From: Streptomyces sp. AM 2-1-1
GTDB taxonomy: Bacteria; Actinomycetota; Actinomycetes; Streptomycetales; Streptomycetaceae
DNA: 64,000 nucleotides
Direction of reading: 5' to 3'
Assembly: GCF_029167645.1 (NCBI RefSeq)
Contig: NZ_CP119147.1
Coordinates: forward strand, 3,793,501 to 3,857,500
Shown: in pieces, positions 8,244-16,246 of the stretch
Layout: every line of letters starts with the position of its first letter
How positions within the stretch are numbered: the first letter of the stretch is position 1
Notes under the pieces: generated by a model
What the model was told of the DNA's origin: nothing
Databases searched by the model: none
Seen by the model: only the letters and a program-made list of their open reading frames with translations
Position numbers and translations under genes: made by a program

Positions 8244-8275
8244 AAAGACCCCGGTCGGTGACGACCGGGGTCTTT
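8244..8275 (-). terminator. Terminator of the second tRNA-Gly(GCC) gene
   Basis: A 14-bp perfect stem AAAGACCCCGGTCG (8244-8257) with 8262-8275 and a GTGA loop lies 3' of the minus-strand tRNA at 8283; six A residues on the plus strand at 8241-8246 give the U-run in the transcript. Confidence 0.9.
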
Positions 8276-8282
8276 CTCATGG

Positions 8283-8355
8283 AGCGGACGACCAGGTTCG
8301 AACTGGCGACCTCAACCTTGGCAAGGTTGCGCTCTACCAACTGAGCTACGTCCGC
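8283..8355 (-). tRNA. tRNA-Gly (anticodon GCC), second copy
   Basis: A 73-nt minus-strand cloverleaf with acceptor GCGGACG/CGTCCGC, anticodon GCC in CTTGCCAA, and canonical T-loop GTTCGAA. It differs from the copy at 7452 mainly in the acceptor and T-stem, so it is a paralogue and not a recent duplicate. It is probably co-transcribed with the tRNA-Gly(TCC) 79 bases upstream. Confidence 0.97.
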
Positions 8356-8434
8356 ATTGCCTCCGCTCGGCTTTCACCGGGCGGCGCGAGCACCACTCTA
8401 CCCGATCCACCGGAGTGGTCGGAAAGCGATACAG

Positions 8435-8506
8435 AGCGGGTGACAGGAATCGCACACTGCGCCTCCCCCCTGGAAGGGGGGTGTTCTACTACTGAACTAC
8501 ACCCGC
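8435..8506 (-). tRNA. tRNA-Gly (anticodon TCC) with a non-canonical D- and T-arm
   Basis: A 72-nt minus-strand tRNA: acceptor GCGGGTG/CACCCGC is perfect, the D-stem is GTTC/GAAC, the anticodon stem CCCCC/GGGGG carries the loop CTTCCAG with anticodon TCC (8472-8474). The D-loop reads AGTAGTA, so the usual G18-G19 pair is AG, and the T-loop region reads GTGCGATTC in place of GTTCGA. The T-stem pairs badly in the standard register (CAGTG against CCTGT). Such changes are known from staphylococcal glycyl-tRNAs that serve peptidoglycan bridge synthesis and avoid EF-Tu; Streptomyces peptidoglycan has a single-glycine bridge. The special role is inference. Confidence 0.88.
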
Positions 8507-8684
8507 ACGCTGCTGTGGTTGGGGCCTTTCGGCCTTGCCCCTTGGCGTGATCCAGACTCTATCCGACCTGCGGGGGTGCAACGCAAGTCGGCTCCCCCAC
8601 GAATGTCGCGGCGGGGTCCTGGGGGCCGCCGGTCCGGAGGCACTGGCGGCCCTCCGGACCCCGGTGCCGGGGCCCGCCCACCCG

Positions 8685-9020
8685 TCAACTCGCCTGTTCG
8701 AACGCCTCGTAGACCTTCTTGGGGATGCGGCCCCGGGCCGGCACCTCCATCCGGTGCGACCGCGCCCAGGCGCGGACGGCCGCCGGATCGGGGGCGAGGG
8801 ACGTGTGGTGGTAGGAAACGGGAGCCTTGCCGTGCTTTCCGGCATTTGTCTGCTTTCGACCGGCGGCCACGTACGGCGCCAGGGTCTTCCGCAGCTTTTT
8901 CGCGTTGGCGGGATTGAGATCGATCTCGTAGGACTTCCCGTCGAGGGCGAAAGTGACCGTTTCCGCCGCCTGTCCTCCGTCGATGTCGTCGGAGAGCGTG
9001 ACCACTACGCGCTGCGCCAC
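8685..9020 (-). CDS. lsr2: Lsr2 nucleoid-associated protein
   Basis: A 111-residue protein starting at GTG 9020, preceded by AGGAAAGGA. The N-terminal dimerisation domain AQRVVVTLSDDIDGG and TVTFALDGKSYEIDLN, and the C-terminal DNA-binding domain with RAWARSHRMEVPARGRIPKKV including the RGR minor-groove hook, are diagnostic. Lsr2 silences AT-rich, often horizontally acquired DNA in actinobacteria. Frames extending the N-terminus to 9287 are not supported. The AT-richer leader upstream (about 9340-9470) could be its own target or belong to the purS promoter region. Confidence 0.96.
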   Translation of the reverse strand: MAQRVVVTLSDDIDGGQAAETVTFALDGKSYEIDLNPANAKKLRKTLAPYVAAGRKQTNAGKHGKAPVSYHHTSLAPDPAAVRAWARSHRMEVPARGRIPKKVYEAFEQAS

Positions 9021-9597
9021 GGATATCGGTCCTTTCCTACGGTGCCCGCGCGGGTGAGTGCGCGGACACGGGCCTTCCGGCGGCTTGGGGTGGTGACGTG
9101 GAACCGGGCCGGGCTCCGGGTCGCCGGCCGCCGGCGCCGCGGTGCGGGGTCGCCCCGCAATTCCGGTGGGTGGACGACGGCGGTCGCGGCACCTCGTCGC
9201 GCTGCGGAAGGCCGCCGTGCACTCGGCACGCGGACGCTCCTTCGCCGTGCGACGCACCGCATCCGACGCCGCGCCCTCATCCACCACGCATTGCGGGACC
9301 GCCCGGAGGCGTCGGTGTCCCGTGTGTTCCCGGGGCCGTGTCCCTTTCCCTGGTAATCATTTGTACAGCGGTGAAACGGCATTGTGAAGCCCGCCCAATT
9401 GTTTCGCGTGTCCGTCCGCAATCGGCCGGGATTTTTTCCCCGGACTTTTCCCCGGAGTGGTGGTGATCGATATCCGCGCGTGCTCCGCGGGACCTTGTCT
9501 ACCCGCGTAGAACTTTCCGCCAGGTACGCTGACAGGACCCGCGGGGGTCTGGGGAACCCCCCGGAGAACCAGCCGCACCACACCATTGGGAGTGCCA
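9021..9597. other. Divergent region between lsr2 and purS
   Basis: A 577-base spacer with a relatively AT-rich pocket at about 9350-9470, including an ATTTTTTCCCC run near 9430 flanked by CCGG-rich repeats. It should hold promoters for lsr2 (minus) and the purSQL operon (plus). No conserved gene is visible. Confidence 0.45.
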
Positions 9598-9858
9598 GTG
9601 GCACGCGTCGTAGTCGACGTCATGCTCAAGCCGGAGATCCTCGACCCGCAGGGACAGGCGGTGCAGCGCGCACTGCCCCGTCTCGGCTTCGAGGGAATCG
9701 CCGACGTACGCCAGGGGAAGCGTTTCGAGCTTCAGGTCGAAGGGCCGGTCGACGATGCCGCCCTGGCCCGGATCAACGAACTCGCCGAGACCTTCCTCGC
9801 GAACACCGTCATCGAGGACTTCGTCGTGAAGGTGGAGTCCGAGGAGGCCGCGAAGTGA
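9598..9858 (+). CDS. purS: FGAM synthase subunit PurS
   Basis: An 86-residue protein, the small dimeric scaffold of the three-part FGAM synthase (PurS-PurQ-PurL) found in Gram-positive bacteria. It reads [20 protein letters not shown] and ends with [11 protein letters not shown], as is typical. GTG 9598 has GGGAG (9588-9592) five bases upstream. The stop overlaps the purQ start by four bases, indicating translational coupling. Confidence 0.96.
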   Translation: MARVVVDVMLKPEILDPQGQAVQRALPRLGFEGIADVRQGKRFELQVEGPVDDAALARINELAETFLANTVIEDFVVKVESEEAAK

Positions 9859-10535
9859 CCGCTCGTATCGGCGTCGTCACTTTCCCCGGCACCCTCGACG
9901 ACCAGGACGCGCTGCGCGCGGTCCGGGTCGCCGGGGCCGAACCCGTGTCGCTGTGGCACCGCGACAAGGACCTGCACCAGGTCGACGCGGTCGTTCTCGC
10001 GGGCGGCTTCTCCTACGGCGACTACCTGCGCGCCGGGGCCATCTCCCGGTTCTCGCCGGTCATGGAGCCGATCATCGAGCAGGCGAAGGCCGGCATGCCG
10101 GTCCTCGGCATCTGCAACGGCTTCCAGATCCTGACCGAGGCGCACCTGCTGCCCGGCGCGATGCTGCGCAACAACCACCTCCACTTCATCTGCCGCGACC
10201 AGAAGCTGCGGGTGGAGAACGCGGGGACGGCCTGGACCGCGGACTACGCGGACGGCCAGGAGATCTCCGTACCGCTGAAGAACATGGACGGCCGGTACAC
10301 CGCCGACGAGCGCACGCTCGACGAGCTGGAGGCCGAGGGCCGCGTCGCGTTCCGCTACGTCGACGTGAACCCCAACGGCTCGCTCCGTGACATCGCCGGC
10401 ATCAGCAACGCCGCCGGCAACGTCGTCGGCCTCATGCCGCACCCCGAGCACGCGGTGGAGCCGCTGGTCGGCACCGGCGGCACGGACGGCCTCGGTTTCT
10501 TCACCTCGATCATCAAGAAGCTGGTCAACGCATGA
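9855..10535 (+). CDS. purQ: FGAM synthase glutaminase subunit PurQ
   Basis: A 226-residue class I glutamine amidotransferase that feeds ammonia to PurL. The nucleophile cysteine lies in [12 protein letters not shown], the [10 protein letters not shown] oxyanion region is present, and the catalytic His/Glu are in [10 protein letters not shown] near the C-terminus. It starts at GTG 9855, overlapping the purS stop (GTGA), and ends in ATGA overlapping purL. Length is normal. Confidence 0.97.
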   Translation: MTARIGVVTFPGTLDDQDALRAVRVAGAEPVSLWHRDKDLHQVDAVVLAGGFSYGDYLRAGAISRFSPVMEPIIEQAKAGMPVLGICNGFQILTEAHLLPGAMLRNNHLHFICRDQKLRVENAGTAWTADYADGQEISVPLKNMDGRYTADERTLDELEAEGRVAFRYVDVNPNGSLRDIAGISNAAGNVVGLMPHPEHAVEPLVGTGGTDGLGFFTSIIKKLVNA

Positions 10536-12781
10536 GCCTGGATACGGTCAAGCACGCGGCCGAGACCCCGGACGACGAGCAGCCCTGGAAGGAACTCGGC
10601 CTCAAGGAGGACGAGTACGCCCGGATCCGCGAGATCCTGGGCCGCCGTCCCACCGGTGCCGAGCTCGCCATGTACTCGGTGATGTGGTCCGAGCACTGCT
10701 CCTACAAGAGCAGCAAGGTCCACCTCAAGCAGTTCGGCGAGAAGGTCCCGGCCAACGACGCGATGCTCGTCGGCATCGGCGAGAACGCCGGTGTGGTCGA
10801 CGTCGGCCAGGGTTACGCGGTCACCTTCAAGGTCGAGTCGCACAACCACCCGTCGTACATCGAGCCCTACCAGGGCGCGGCGACCGGCGTCGGCGGCATC
10901 GTGCGCGACATCCTCGCCATGGGTGCCCGCCCGATCGCGGTCGTCGACCCGCTGCGCTTCGGTGCGGCCGACCACCCCGACACCAAGCGCGTCCTGCCGG
11001 GCGTCGTCGCGGGAATCGGCGGCTACGGCAACTGCCTCGGCCTGCCGAACATCGGCGGCGAGGTCGTCTTCGACGCCTGCTACCAGGGCAACCCGCTCGT
11101 CAACGCCGGCTGCATCGGCGTGATGAAGCACGAGGACATCCACCTCGCGCAGGCCTCCGGCCCCGGCAACAAGGTCATCCTCTACGGTGCCCGCACCGGC
11201 GGCGACGGCATCGGCGGCGTCTCGGTCCTCGCGTCCGAGACCTTCGAGTCGACGGGTCCCGCGAAGCGCCCGGCCGTCCAGGTCGGCGACCCCTTCCAGG
11301 AGAAGCTCCTCATCGAGTGCACCCTGGAGATCTTCAAGGAGAAGCTCGTCGCGGGCATCCAGGACCTCGGCGGCGCCGGGCTCTCCTGCGCCACGTCCGA
11401 GCTGGCCTCCGCCGGCTCCGGCGGCATGCGCGTCGAGCTGGACACCGTGCCGCTGCGCGACTCCTCCCTCTCGCCCGAGGAAATCCTCATGAGCGAGTCG
11501 CAGGAGCGCATGTGCGCGATCGTCGAGCCGCAGCACGTGGACCGCTTCCTGGAGATCTGCGAGAAGTGGGACGTCATCGCCACCGTCATCGGTGAGGTGA
11601 CCGAGGGCTCGCAGCTGGAGATCTTCTGGCACGGCGAGCAGATCGTGGACGTTCCGCCGCGGTCCGTCGCGCACGAGGGCCCGACCTACCACCGCCCCTT
11701 CGCCCGTCCCTCCTGGCAGGACGCGCTCCAGGCCGACGACGCGGGCAAGCTCGCCCGCCCGGCGAACGGCGACGAACTGCGCGCGCAGGTGCTCCAGCTC
11801 GTCTCCTCGCCGAACCAGGCGTCGAAGACGTGGATCACGGACCAGTACGACCGGTTCGTGCAGGGCAACACGGTGCTCGCGATGCCCGAGGACGCCGGCA
11901 TGGTCCGCATCGACGAGGAGACCAACCTCGGTGTGGCCATGGCGACCGACGGCAACGGCCGCTACGCGAAGCTCGACCCGTACACCGGCGCCCAGCTCGC
12001 GCTGGCGGAGTCCTACCGCAACGTCGCCGCATCCGGCGCCAAGCCGCTCGCGATCTCGGACTGCCTGAACTTCGGTTCGCCCGAGGACCCGGACGTCATG
12101 TGGCAGTTCGCCGAGGCCACCCGCGGTCTCGCGGACGGCTGCCTGGAGCTGGGTACCCCGGTCACCGGCGGCAACGTCTCGCTCTACAACCAGACCGGTG
12201 ACACGGCGATCCACCCGACGCCGGTCGTGGCCGTGCTCGGTGTGATCGACGACGTCACCCGGCGCACCCCGGTCGCGTTCGCGCAGGAGGGGCAGCTGCT
12301 CTACCTGCTCGGCGACACGCACGAGGAGTTCGGCGGCTCGGCCTGGTCCGAGGTCGTCCACCAGCACCTCGGCGGGATGCCGCCCAAGGTCGACCTGGGC
12401 CGCGAGAAGCTCCTCGGGGAGATCCTCATCTCGGCCTCGCGCGACGGCATGATCGACGCCGCGCACGACCTCTCCGACGGCGGTCTCGTCCAGGCGGTCA
12501 CCGAGTCCTGCCTGCGCGGCGGGAAGGGCGCCCGGCTGGTCGTCCCGGACGGTCTGGACGCGTTCACCTTCCTCTTCTCCGAGTCGGCGGGGCGCGCGGT
12601 CGTCTCGGTGCCGCGGAGCGAGGAACTCCGCTTCAACGACATGTGCGGGGCGCGGGGTCTGCCCGTCACCCGCATCGGTGTCGTGGACGGCGAGGAGATC
12701 GAGGTGCAGGGTGAGTTCAGCATCCCGCTGGACGAGCTGCGGACGGCGCACGAGGGAACGATTCCGGCGCTCCTCGCCTGA
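10532..12781 (+). CDS. purL: FGAM synthase large subunit PurL
   Basis: A 749-residue small-type PurL, the ATP-dependent catalytic subunit converting FGAR to FGAM. Recognisable features include [16 protein letters not shown], the [19 protein letters not shown] metal-binding stretch, [11 protein letters not shown], and [11 protein letters not shown] near the C-terminus. It starts at ATG 10532 within the purQ stop and is the last gene of the purSQL operon; a terminator hairpin follows at 12831. Confidence 0.97.
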   Translation: MSLDTVKHAAETPDDEQPWKELGLKEDEYARIREILGRRPTGAELAMYSVMWSEHCSYKSSKVHLKQFGEKVPANDAMLVGIGENAGVVDVGQGYAVTFKVESHNHPSYIEPYQGAATGVGGIVRDILAMGARPIAVVDPLRFGAADHPDTKRVLPGVVAGIGGYGNCLGLPNIGGEVVFDACYQGNPLVNAGCIGVMKHEDIHLAQASGPGNKVILYGARTGGDGIGGVSVLASETFESTGPAKRPAVQVGDPFQEKLLIECTLEIFKEKLVAGIQDLGGAGLSCATSELASAGSGGMRVELDTVPLRDSSLSPEEILMSESQERMCAIVEPQHVDRFLEICEKWDVIATVIGEVTEGSQLEIFWHGEQIVDVPPRSVAHEGPTYHRPFARPSWQDALQADDAGKLARPANGDELRAQVLQLVSSPNQASKTWITDQYDRFVQGNTVLAMPEDAGMVRIDEETNLGVAMATDGNGRYAKLDPYTGAQLALAESYRNVAASGAKPLAISDCLNFGSPEDPDVMWQFAEATRGLADGCLELGTPVTGGNVSLYNQTGDTAIHPTPVVAVLGVIDDVTRRTPVAFAQEGQLLYLLGDTHEEFGGSAWSEVVHQHLGGMPPKVDLGREKLLGEILISASRDGMIDAAHDLSDGGLVQAVTESCLRGGKGARLVVPDGLDAFTFLFSESAGRAVVSVPRSEELRFNDMCGARGLPVTRIGVVDGEEIEVQGEFSIPLDELRTAHEGTIPALLA

Positions 12782-12830
12782 GTCCTCCCCCCTGAGCCCT
12801 CCTGGGGCCTTCCTCCCGAGGCACGTACGC

Positions 12831-12866
12831 CGCTGCCCCCGTCCGGTCCGCCGGGCGGGGGCAGCG
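12831..12866 (+). terminator. Terminator of the purSQL operon
   Basis: An 11-bp perfect stem CGCTGCCCCCG (12831-12841) with 12856-12866 lies 50 bases after the purL stop. Confidence 0.75.
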
Positions 12867-12952
12867 CGTTGTCCGGGGCCGGGTCGTCCCTAAGGACGGG
12901 GCGCCGGACGCCGTGGGCGGGGACGCCCTTCGGCAGCCGTACGCTCGGTGCC

Positions 12953-13753
12953 ATGCCGCCGTCACGCAAGCGCGCCCGCCGCTACGACCCCGACCGCACC
13001 CGGACCGCCGTACTGGACCAGTTCGCACAGGTCCGCCGGGCGGTGGCCGGGCTCTCCCCCGAGCAGCTCGCGCTGCCGGCCCGGCCCGGCGACCGGACCG
13101 TGCGCGAACTCACCGTCCGTCTCGCGACGGCGCTCTCCTCCGTCAGCCGGAGTCTGGAGCTGCCCGAGCCGCGCGGCGCCAAGCCGGAGTTGACCCCGGT
13201 CGCGTGGGTGCTCATGCCCGCGGCGCGGGCCGACCGGACCGACGAGGAGACGCGCGCCCTCGCCGCGTGCCACCCCGATCCGGCCCTGCTCTTCGACGAG
13301 GTCGCGGCCGGCTTCGCGGCGGCGGTGGCCTCGGCCTCGCCCGACCGGCTGGTGGCCACCCCGGCCGGTTCGATGCGGCTGGGCGACCACCTGGTCACCC
13401 GGACCGTCGAGTTGATCGTGTCCACGGACGACCTGAACGCCGCGACCGGCCTGGACATCCCGTACGACCGGCAGGCCCTGGCCGCCGCCACCCGGCTGCT
13501 CGCGGACGCCCTCGCCGAGCGGGCGCCCGGTGGCTCGGTGGAGGTGCGGGTGCCGCCGTTCGCCGTGGTGCAGTGCGTCGGCGGCCCCCAGCACACCCGC
13601 GGTACGCCCCCGAACGTCGTCGAGACCGACCCCCTCACCTGGGTCCGGCTGGCCACCGGACGGGCCGGCTGGGCCGGGGAACGGGAGGCCGCACGGGTCT
13701 CCGCGAGCGGCGAACGCGCCGATCTGGGCGGGCTGCTGCCCCTGACGAGCTGA
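12953..13753 (+). CDS. Maleylpyruvate isomerase-like, sterol-carrier-type protein
   Basis: A 266-residue protein that starts MPPSRKRARRYD at ATG 12953. The pattern RTVRELTVRLATALSSV near residue 50 and RLGDHLVTRTVELIVSTDDL in the middle matches the DinB-like/maleylpyruvate isomerase N-terminal domain, in which actinobacterial members use mycothiol; the C-terminal part (VPPFAVVQCVGGPQHTRG, DPLTWVRLATGR) resembles a sterol-carrier-like domain. The reaction is unknown. A conserved His in GDHLVTRTVELIVS fits the metal site of the fold. It stands alone between purL and the convergent sulfatase. Confidence 0.8.
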   Translation: MPPSRKRARRYDPDRTRTAVLDQFAQVRRAVAGLSPEQLALPARPGDRTVRELTVRLATALSSVSRSLELPEPRGAKPELTPVAWVLMPAARADRTDEETRALAACHPDPALLFDEVAAGFAAAVASASPDRLVATPAGSMRLGDHLVTRTVELIVSTDDLNAATGLDIPYDRQALAAATRLLADALAERAPGGSVEVRVPPFAVVQCVGGPQHTRGTPPNVVETDPLTWVRLATGRAGWAGEREAARVSASGERADLGGLLPLTS

Positions 13754-13757
13754 GCCG

Positions 13758-13815
13758 GCCCCCTGTCCGCGCCGCCGCTCGCTGTCAGGCGCGGGCGGCG
13801 GTACGGGCAGGGGGC
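13758..13815. terminator. Convergent terminator
   Basis: GCCCCCTGTCCG (13758-13769) pairs with 13804-13815 with one G-U, and inner GCCGCC/GGCGGC runs extend the hairpin. It lies between the convergent genes ending at 13753 and 13852. Confidence 0.65.
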
Positions 13816-13851
13816 GCGGCGGATCACGGGGGACGGGGGAGGGAGCGGGTA

Positions 13852-15324
13852 TCAGGACGGGTACGGCAGCAGCTCCGCGTCGGTCCGCTCCCAGGAGGCC
13901 CGCAGTTCGGCGAGGAGCGCCGGCTTCTCGGCGGCCCGGTTCGCCTGTTCCCGCTGGTCCTCGCGCAGGTTGAAGAGCTGGTCGGCGCCGCCCTTGCCCC
14001 GGTAGTACTTCCAGTCGCCCCGGCGCACCGCGCGCTCGCCGCGCACCCGCCAGAACAGGTCGCGCTCCGCCACCCGTTCGCCCCGCAGCAGGTAGCCACC
14101 GAGGCTGGTGCCGTCCAGCGGGTACGCCGGGGCGGGACGGGCGCCCGCGATCTCCAACAGCGTTGCGGTCCAGTCCGGCGAGAACACCGGCACGTCGCTG
14201 ACCTGCCCGGCGTCGATCCGGGCCGGCCAGCGCAGCAGTGCGGGCACCCGGATGCCGCCCTCCTGGAGGGAGCTCTTGCTGCCGGAGAGCGGCCACTGGT
14301 AGGAGAAGCGCTCGCCGCCGTTGTCGCTGGCGAAGAAGACCAGGGTGTCCTCCTCCTGACCCGACTTCTTCAGCGCGTCGAGCACCTTTCCGACCGAACG
14401 GTCGAGGTCCTCGACCATCTGCCGGTACTTCTCGACCGAGCCGCCGTCGTTGTGGAAGAGGGCGGCTCGATTGCCCGCCTTGATCTGCCGGACGACCTCC
14501 GCGCTCTCCTCGGTGTCGCCGTCCGCGATCCACGGCCAGTGCGGGGTGGTGAAGTTGAGGTTCAGCAGCCACGGCTTGTCGTGGTCGCGCCGGACGTACT
14601 CGCTCGCCCGCTCGGTCAGGATGCGCGTGTAGTAACGGAGGTCCTTGTACTCGGCGTCGCCCTCGTAGAGGTCGTACTCGCCGCCGAGACCGAGCTTGGA
14701 GTAGTACTCCAGCGCCCCGCCGAAGTTGCCGAAGAACTCGTCCCAGCCGGACTTGGTGGGGCTGTAGTCCGGCAGGTAGCCGCAGTGCCACTTGCCGATC
14801 AGCGCGGTGGCGTAGCCGGTGCCGCGCAGCAGTGAGGCGAGCGTCGGGTGCGTCGGCTCCAGGCCCACCGACCTGTCCGCGATCGGCTCGGCGAGACCGC
14901 CGGCCGTGCGCCCCGGATAACGGCCGGTGTAGAGGCTGAAGCGGGTGGGCGAGCAGGTGGCGGAGCCGGAGTACGCGTCCGTGAACCGCACGCCCTGGCG
15001 CCCGAGGCGGTCCAGGTTCGGCGTCCTGATGTGCGGGGCGCCGTACGAGGACAGGTCGGCCCAGCCGAGGTCGTCGCCGAGGATGTAGAGGATGTTGGGG
15101 CGCCGGGAGTGCTTGCCCCGCGCCGCCCGGAAGGGCTTCTCGGCCACCGCCTCGTGGGGTGCGGACCTCTCCTGGCCGGCGGCCGGGGCGGCGGACGCGG
15201 GTCCGGCCGCCGCGCCCACGGCGACGCCGGCGGCCGTGGCGCCGACGGCGGTGGTGAAGGCGCGACGGGGGAAGGAGCCGGAGGGCTCGGAAGGACGGGG
15301 GACCGCGTTCTGGTCGGAAGGCAT
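13852..15324 (-). CDS. Tat-exported sulfatase
   Basis: A 490-residue arylsulfatase-family enzyme. The N-terminus has a Tat signal: FPRRAFTTAVGATAAG (about 18-33), a hydrophobic stretch and an Ala-rich cleavage region ending near 50. NILYILGDDLGWADLSSYG (77-95) supplies metal ligands, and CSPTR (124-128) is the formylglycine motif, with C124 converted by a sulfatase-modifying enzyme not seen in this window. HxxxxP-type TTPHWPW and ASDNGGE continue the fold. ATG 15324 has CGGAG upstream; an in-frame TTG at 15339 is weaker. A leader peptide lies 366 bases upstream, implying control by sulfur or cysteine. Substrate unknown. Confidence 0.93.
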   Translation of the reverse strand: MPSDQNAVPRPSEPSGSFPRRAFTTAVGATAAGVAVGAAAGPASAAPAAGQERSAPHEAVAEKPFRAARGKHSRRPNILYILGDDLGWADLSSYGAPHIRTPNLDRLGRQGVRFTDAYSGSATCSPTRFSLYTGRYPGRTAGGLAEPIADRSVGLEPTHPTLASLLRGTGYATALIGKWHCGYLPDYSPTKSGWDEFFGNFGGALEYYSKLGLGGEYDLYEGDAEYKDLRYYTRILTERASEYVRRDHDKPWLLNLNFTTPHWPWIADGDTEESAEVVRQIKAGNRAALFHNDGGSVEKYRQMVEDLDRSVGKVLDALKKSGQEEDTLVFFASDNGGERFSYQWPLSGSKSSLQEGGIRVPALLRWPARIDAGQVSDVPVFSPDWTATLLEIAGARPAPAYPLDGTSLGGYLLRGERVAERDLFWRVRGERAVRRGDWKYYRGKGGADQLFNLREDQREQANRAAEKPALLAELRASWERTDAELLPYPS

Positions 15325-15689
15325 GACGACTCCGGGCAAGGGGGTCCCGCCGGATCACCGGCGCGTGGGGGCGCGCTCGGCTCCGTACGGGAACGGGCGG
15401 GAGAGCAGGGGGACGAAGGGGGTGTCCGGCGGACGGGGCGGAGCGTCACGGGGGCGTGCCCCGCGGTGCGGCACGTACGCCCGGGGTGGACACGCCTCCT
15501 GGGTACGCGTGCCGGGTCCGTCCGTCCGTGCGCTGGTCCCCGTGCGTGCGCGGTGAACGCCTGCGGGGCGTCAGCGGGTGAGCGGTGTCAGCGGGTGCAC
15601 GGCGAGGGCGCGCGGACGGAGTGCCCGGAACCGGGCGAGGGCCCGGCCGGCGCGGCGACCGAGGACGCGGCGGGGGGCCGGGGGGTGGA
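15325..15689 (-). other. Sulfatase mRNA leader region
   Basis: About 365 bases between the short leader ORF and the sulfatase start. It contains GC-rich inverted repeats (for example CCCGGAACCGGG near 15626) and a repeated GTCAGCGGGTG near 15570 and 15588. Such a leader could carry an attenuator, but I cannot fold it reliably by eye. Confidence 0.35.
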
Positions 15690-15782
15690 TCAGGAGCAGC
15701 GACAGATGGCGCTCGCCAGGCGTCCCAGATCGACGTGGCGGCGCTCCACGAGCGTGACCGAGAGATCACCGAGGGGCTGCAT
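15690..15782 (-). CDS. Putative Cys-containing leader peptide
   Basis: A 30-residue ORF, too short for ordinary gene calling, reading from ATG 15782: after MQPLGDLSVTLVE it continues RRHVDLGRLASAICRCS and stops. The RRHVDLGRxxSAxC core is the recurring motif of short putative leader peptides that in Streptomyces precede sulfur-assimilation and related genes (family knowledge from memory). Two cysteines lie three and one residues from the C-terminal residue, as expected if cysteine-tRNA supply is sensed by ribosome stalling. A TTGACA (15818-15813, minus strand) stands at a -35-like distance upstream. The downstream gene on the same strand is a sulfatase, which fits sulfur scavenging. Confidence 0.7.
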   Translation of the reverse strand: MQPLGDLSVTLVERRHVDLGRLASAICRCS

Positions 15783-16246
15783 GGCCCGGAGCCTGCCGTC
15801 TCGCTGTGTCCGTGTCAACGAGCGTCTCGTTCTGCGGACAGCAGTACCGTTATCCGGACAGGGCGCACGCGTCGGCGGCGTCGGCAGGGGCGTCCGAGCC
15901 CGCTGTCCGCCCCGCGCGGTGTGAGGCTCGCCACCCGGTGGACGGCCGCGGGGACCCGGGCCCGGCCTTCGGCCCACCTCACCCAGCGCGACGGAAGGCC
16001 GGGGCCGGTGCTGGTCGTACCGGCTCCGCCCCGGGTCCTCGGGGGCCGCAGCGCTGGGGTCCGGCACCCGGGGGGCTCGGCGGGGCGCGCTCCGGGGCGC
16101 GGCGGTGATCACCCGGGGTGATCGAAGGGATCGGCCGGAAACGGACTTCCCGCTCCACGTCCGCGCACGTCCGGGCGGCCCCGGCCACCGGTGCTCGCTC
16201 CGTCCCCAATTCGGACCAGTGGTCGACCTCGCCTACACTCGGTGGC
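15783..16246. other. Divergent region between the sulfatase leader and purF
   Basis: The 464-base spacer carries the leader-peptide promoter on the minus side and the purF promoter on the plus side, including the palindrome at 16107-16123. The remaining sequence is plain GC-rich DNA without a supported gene. Confidence 0.4.
16107..16123. promoter_or_regulatory. Palindromic operator candidate upstream of purF
   Basis: GATCACCC-G-GGGTGATC is a perfect 17-bp inverted repeat (one central base), 123 bases upstream of the purF start. It could be a regulator site; no identity can be assigned. Confidence 0.4.

Noticed and set aside
7452..8506. tRNA-Gly cluster as an integration site of a mobile element
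   Set aside because: No integrase, no duplicated tRNA 3' end as attachment site, and only one decayed regulator between the tRNA genes.
10355..12751. A 798-residue minus-strand frame opposite purL
   Set aside because: It is the exact antisense shadow of purL with Val/Asp/Leu/Arg-biased composition and no recognisable motif.
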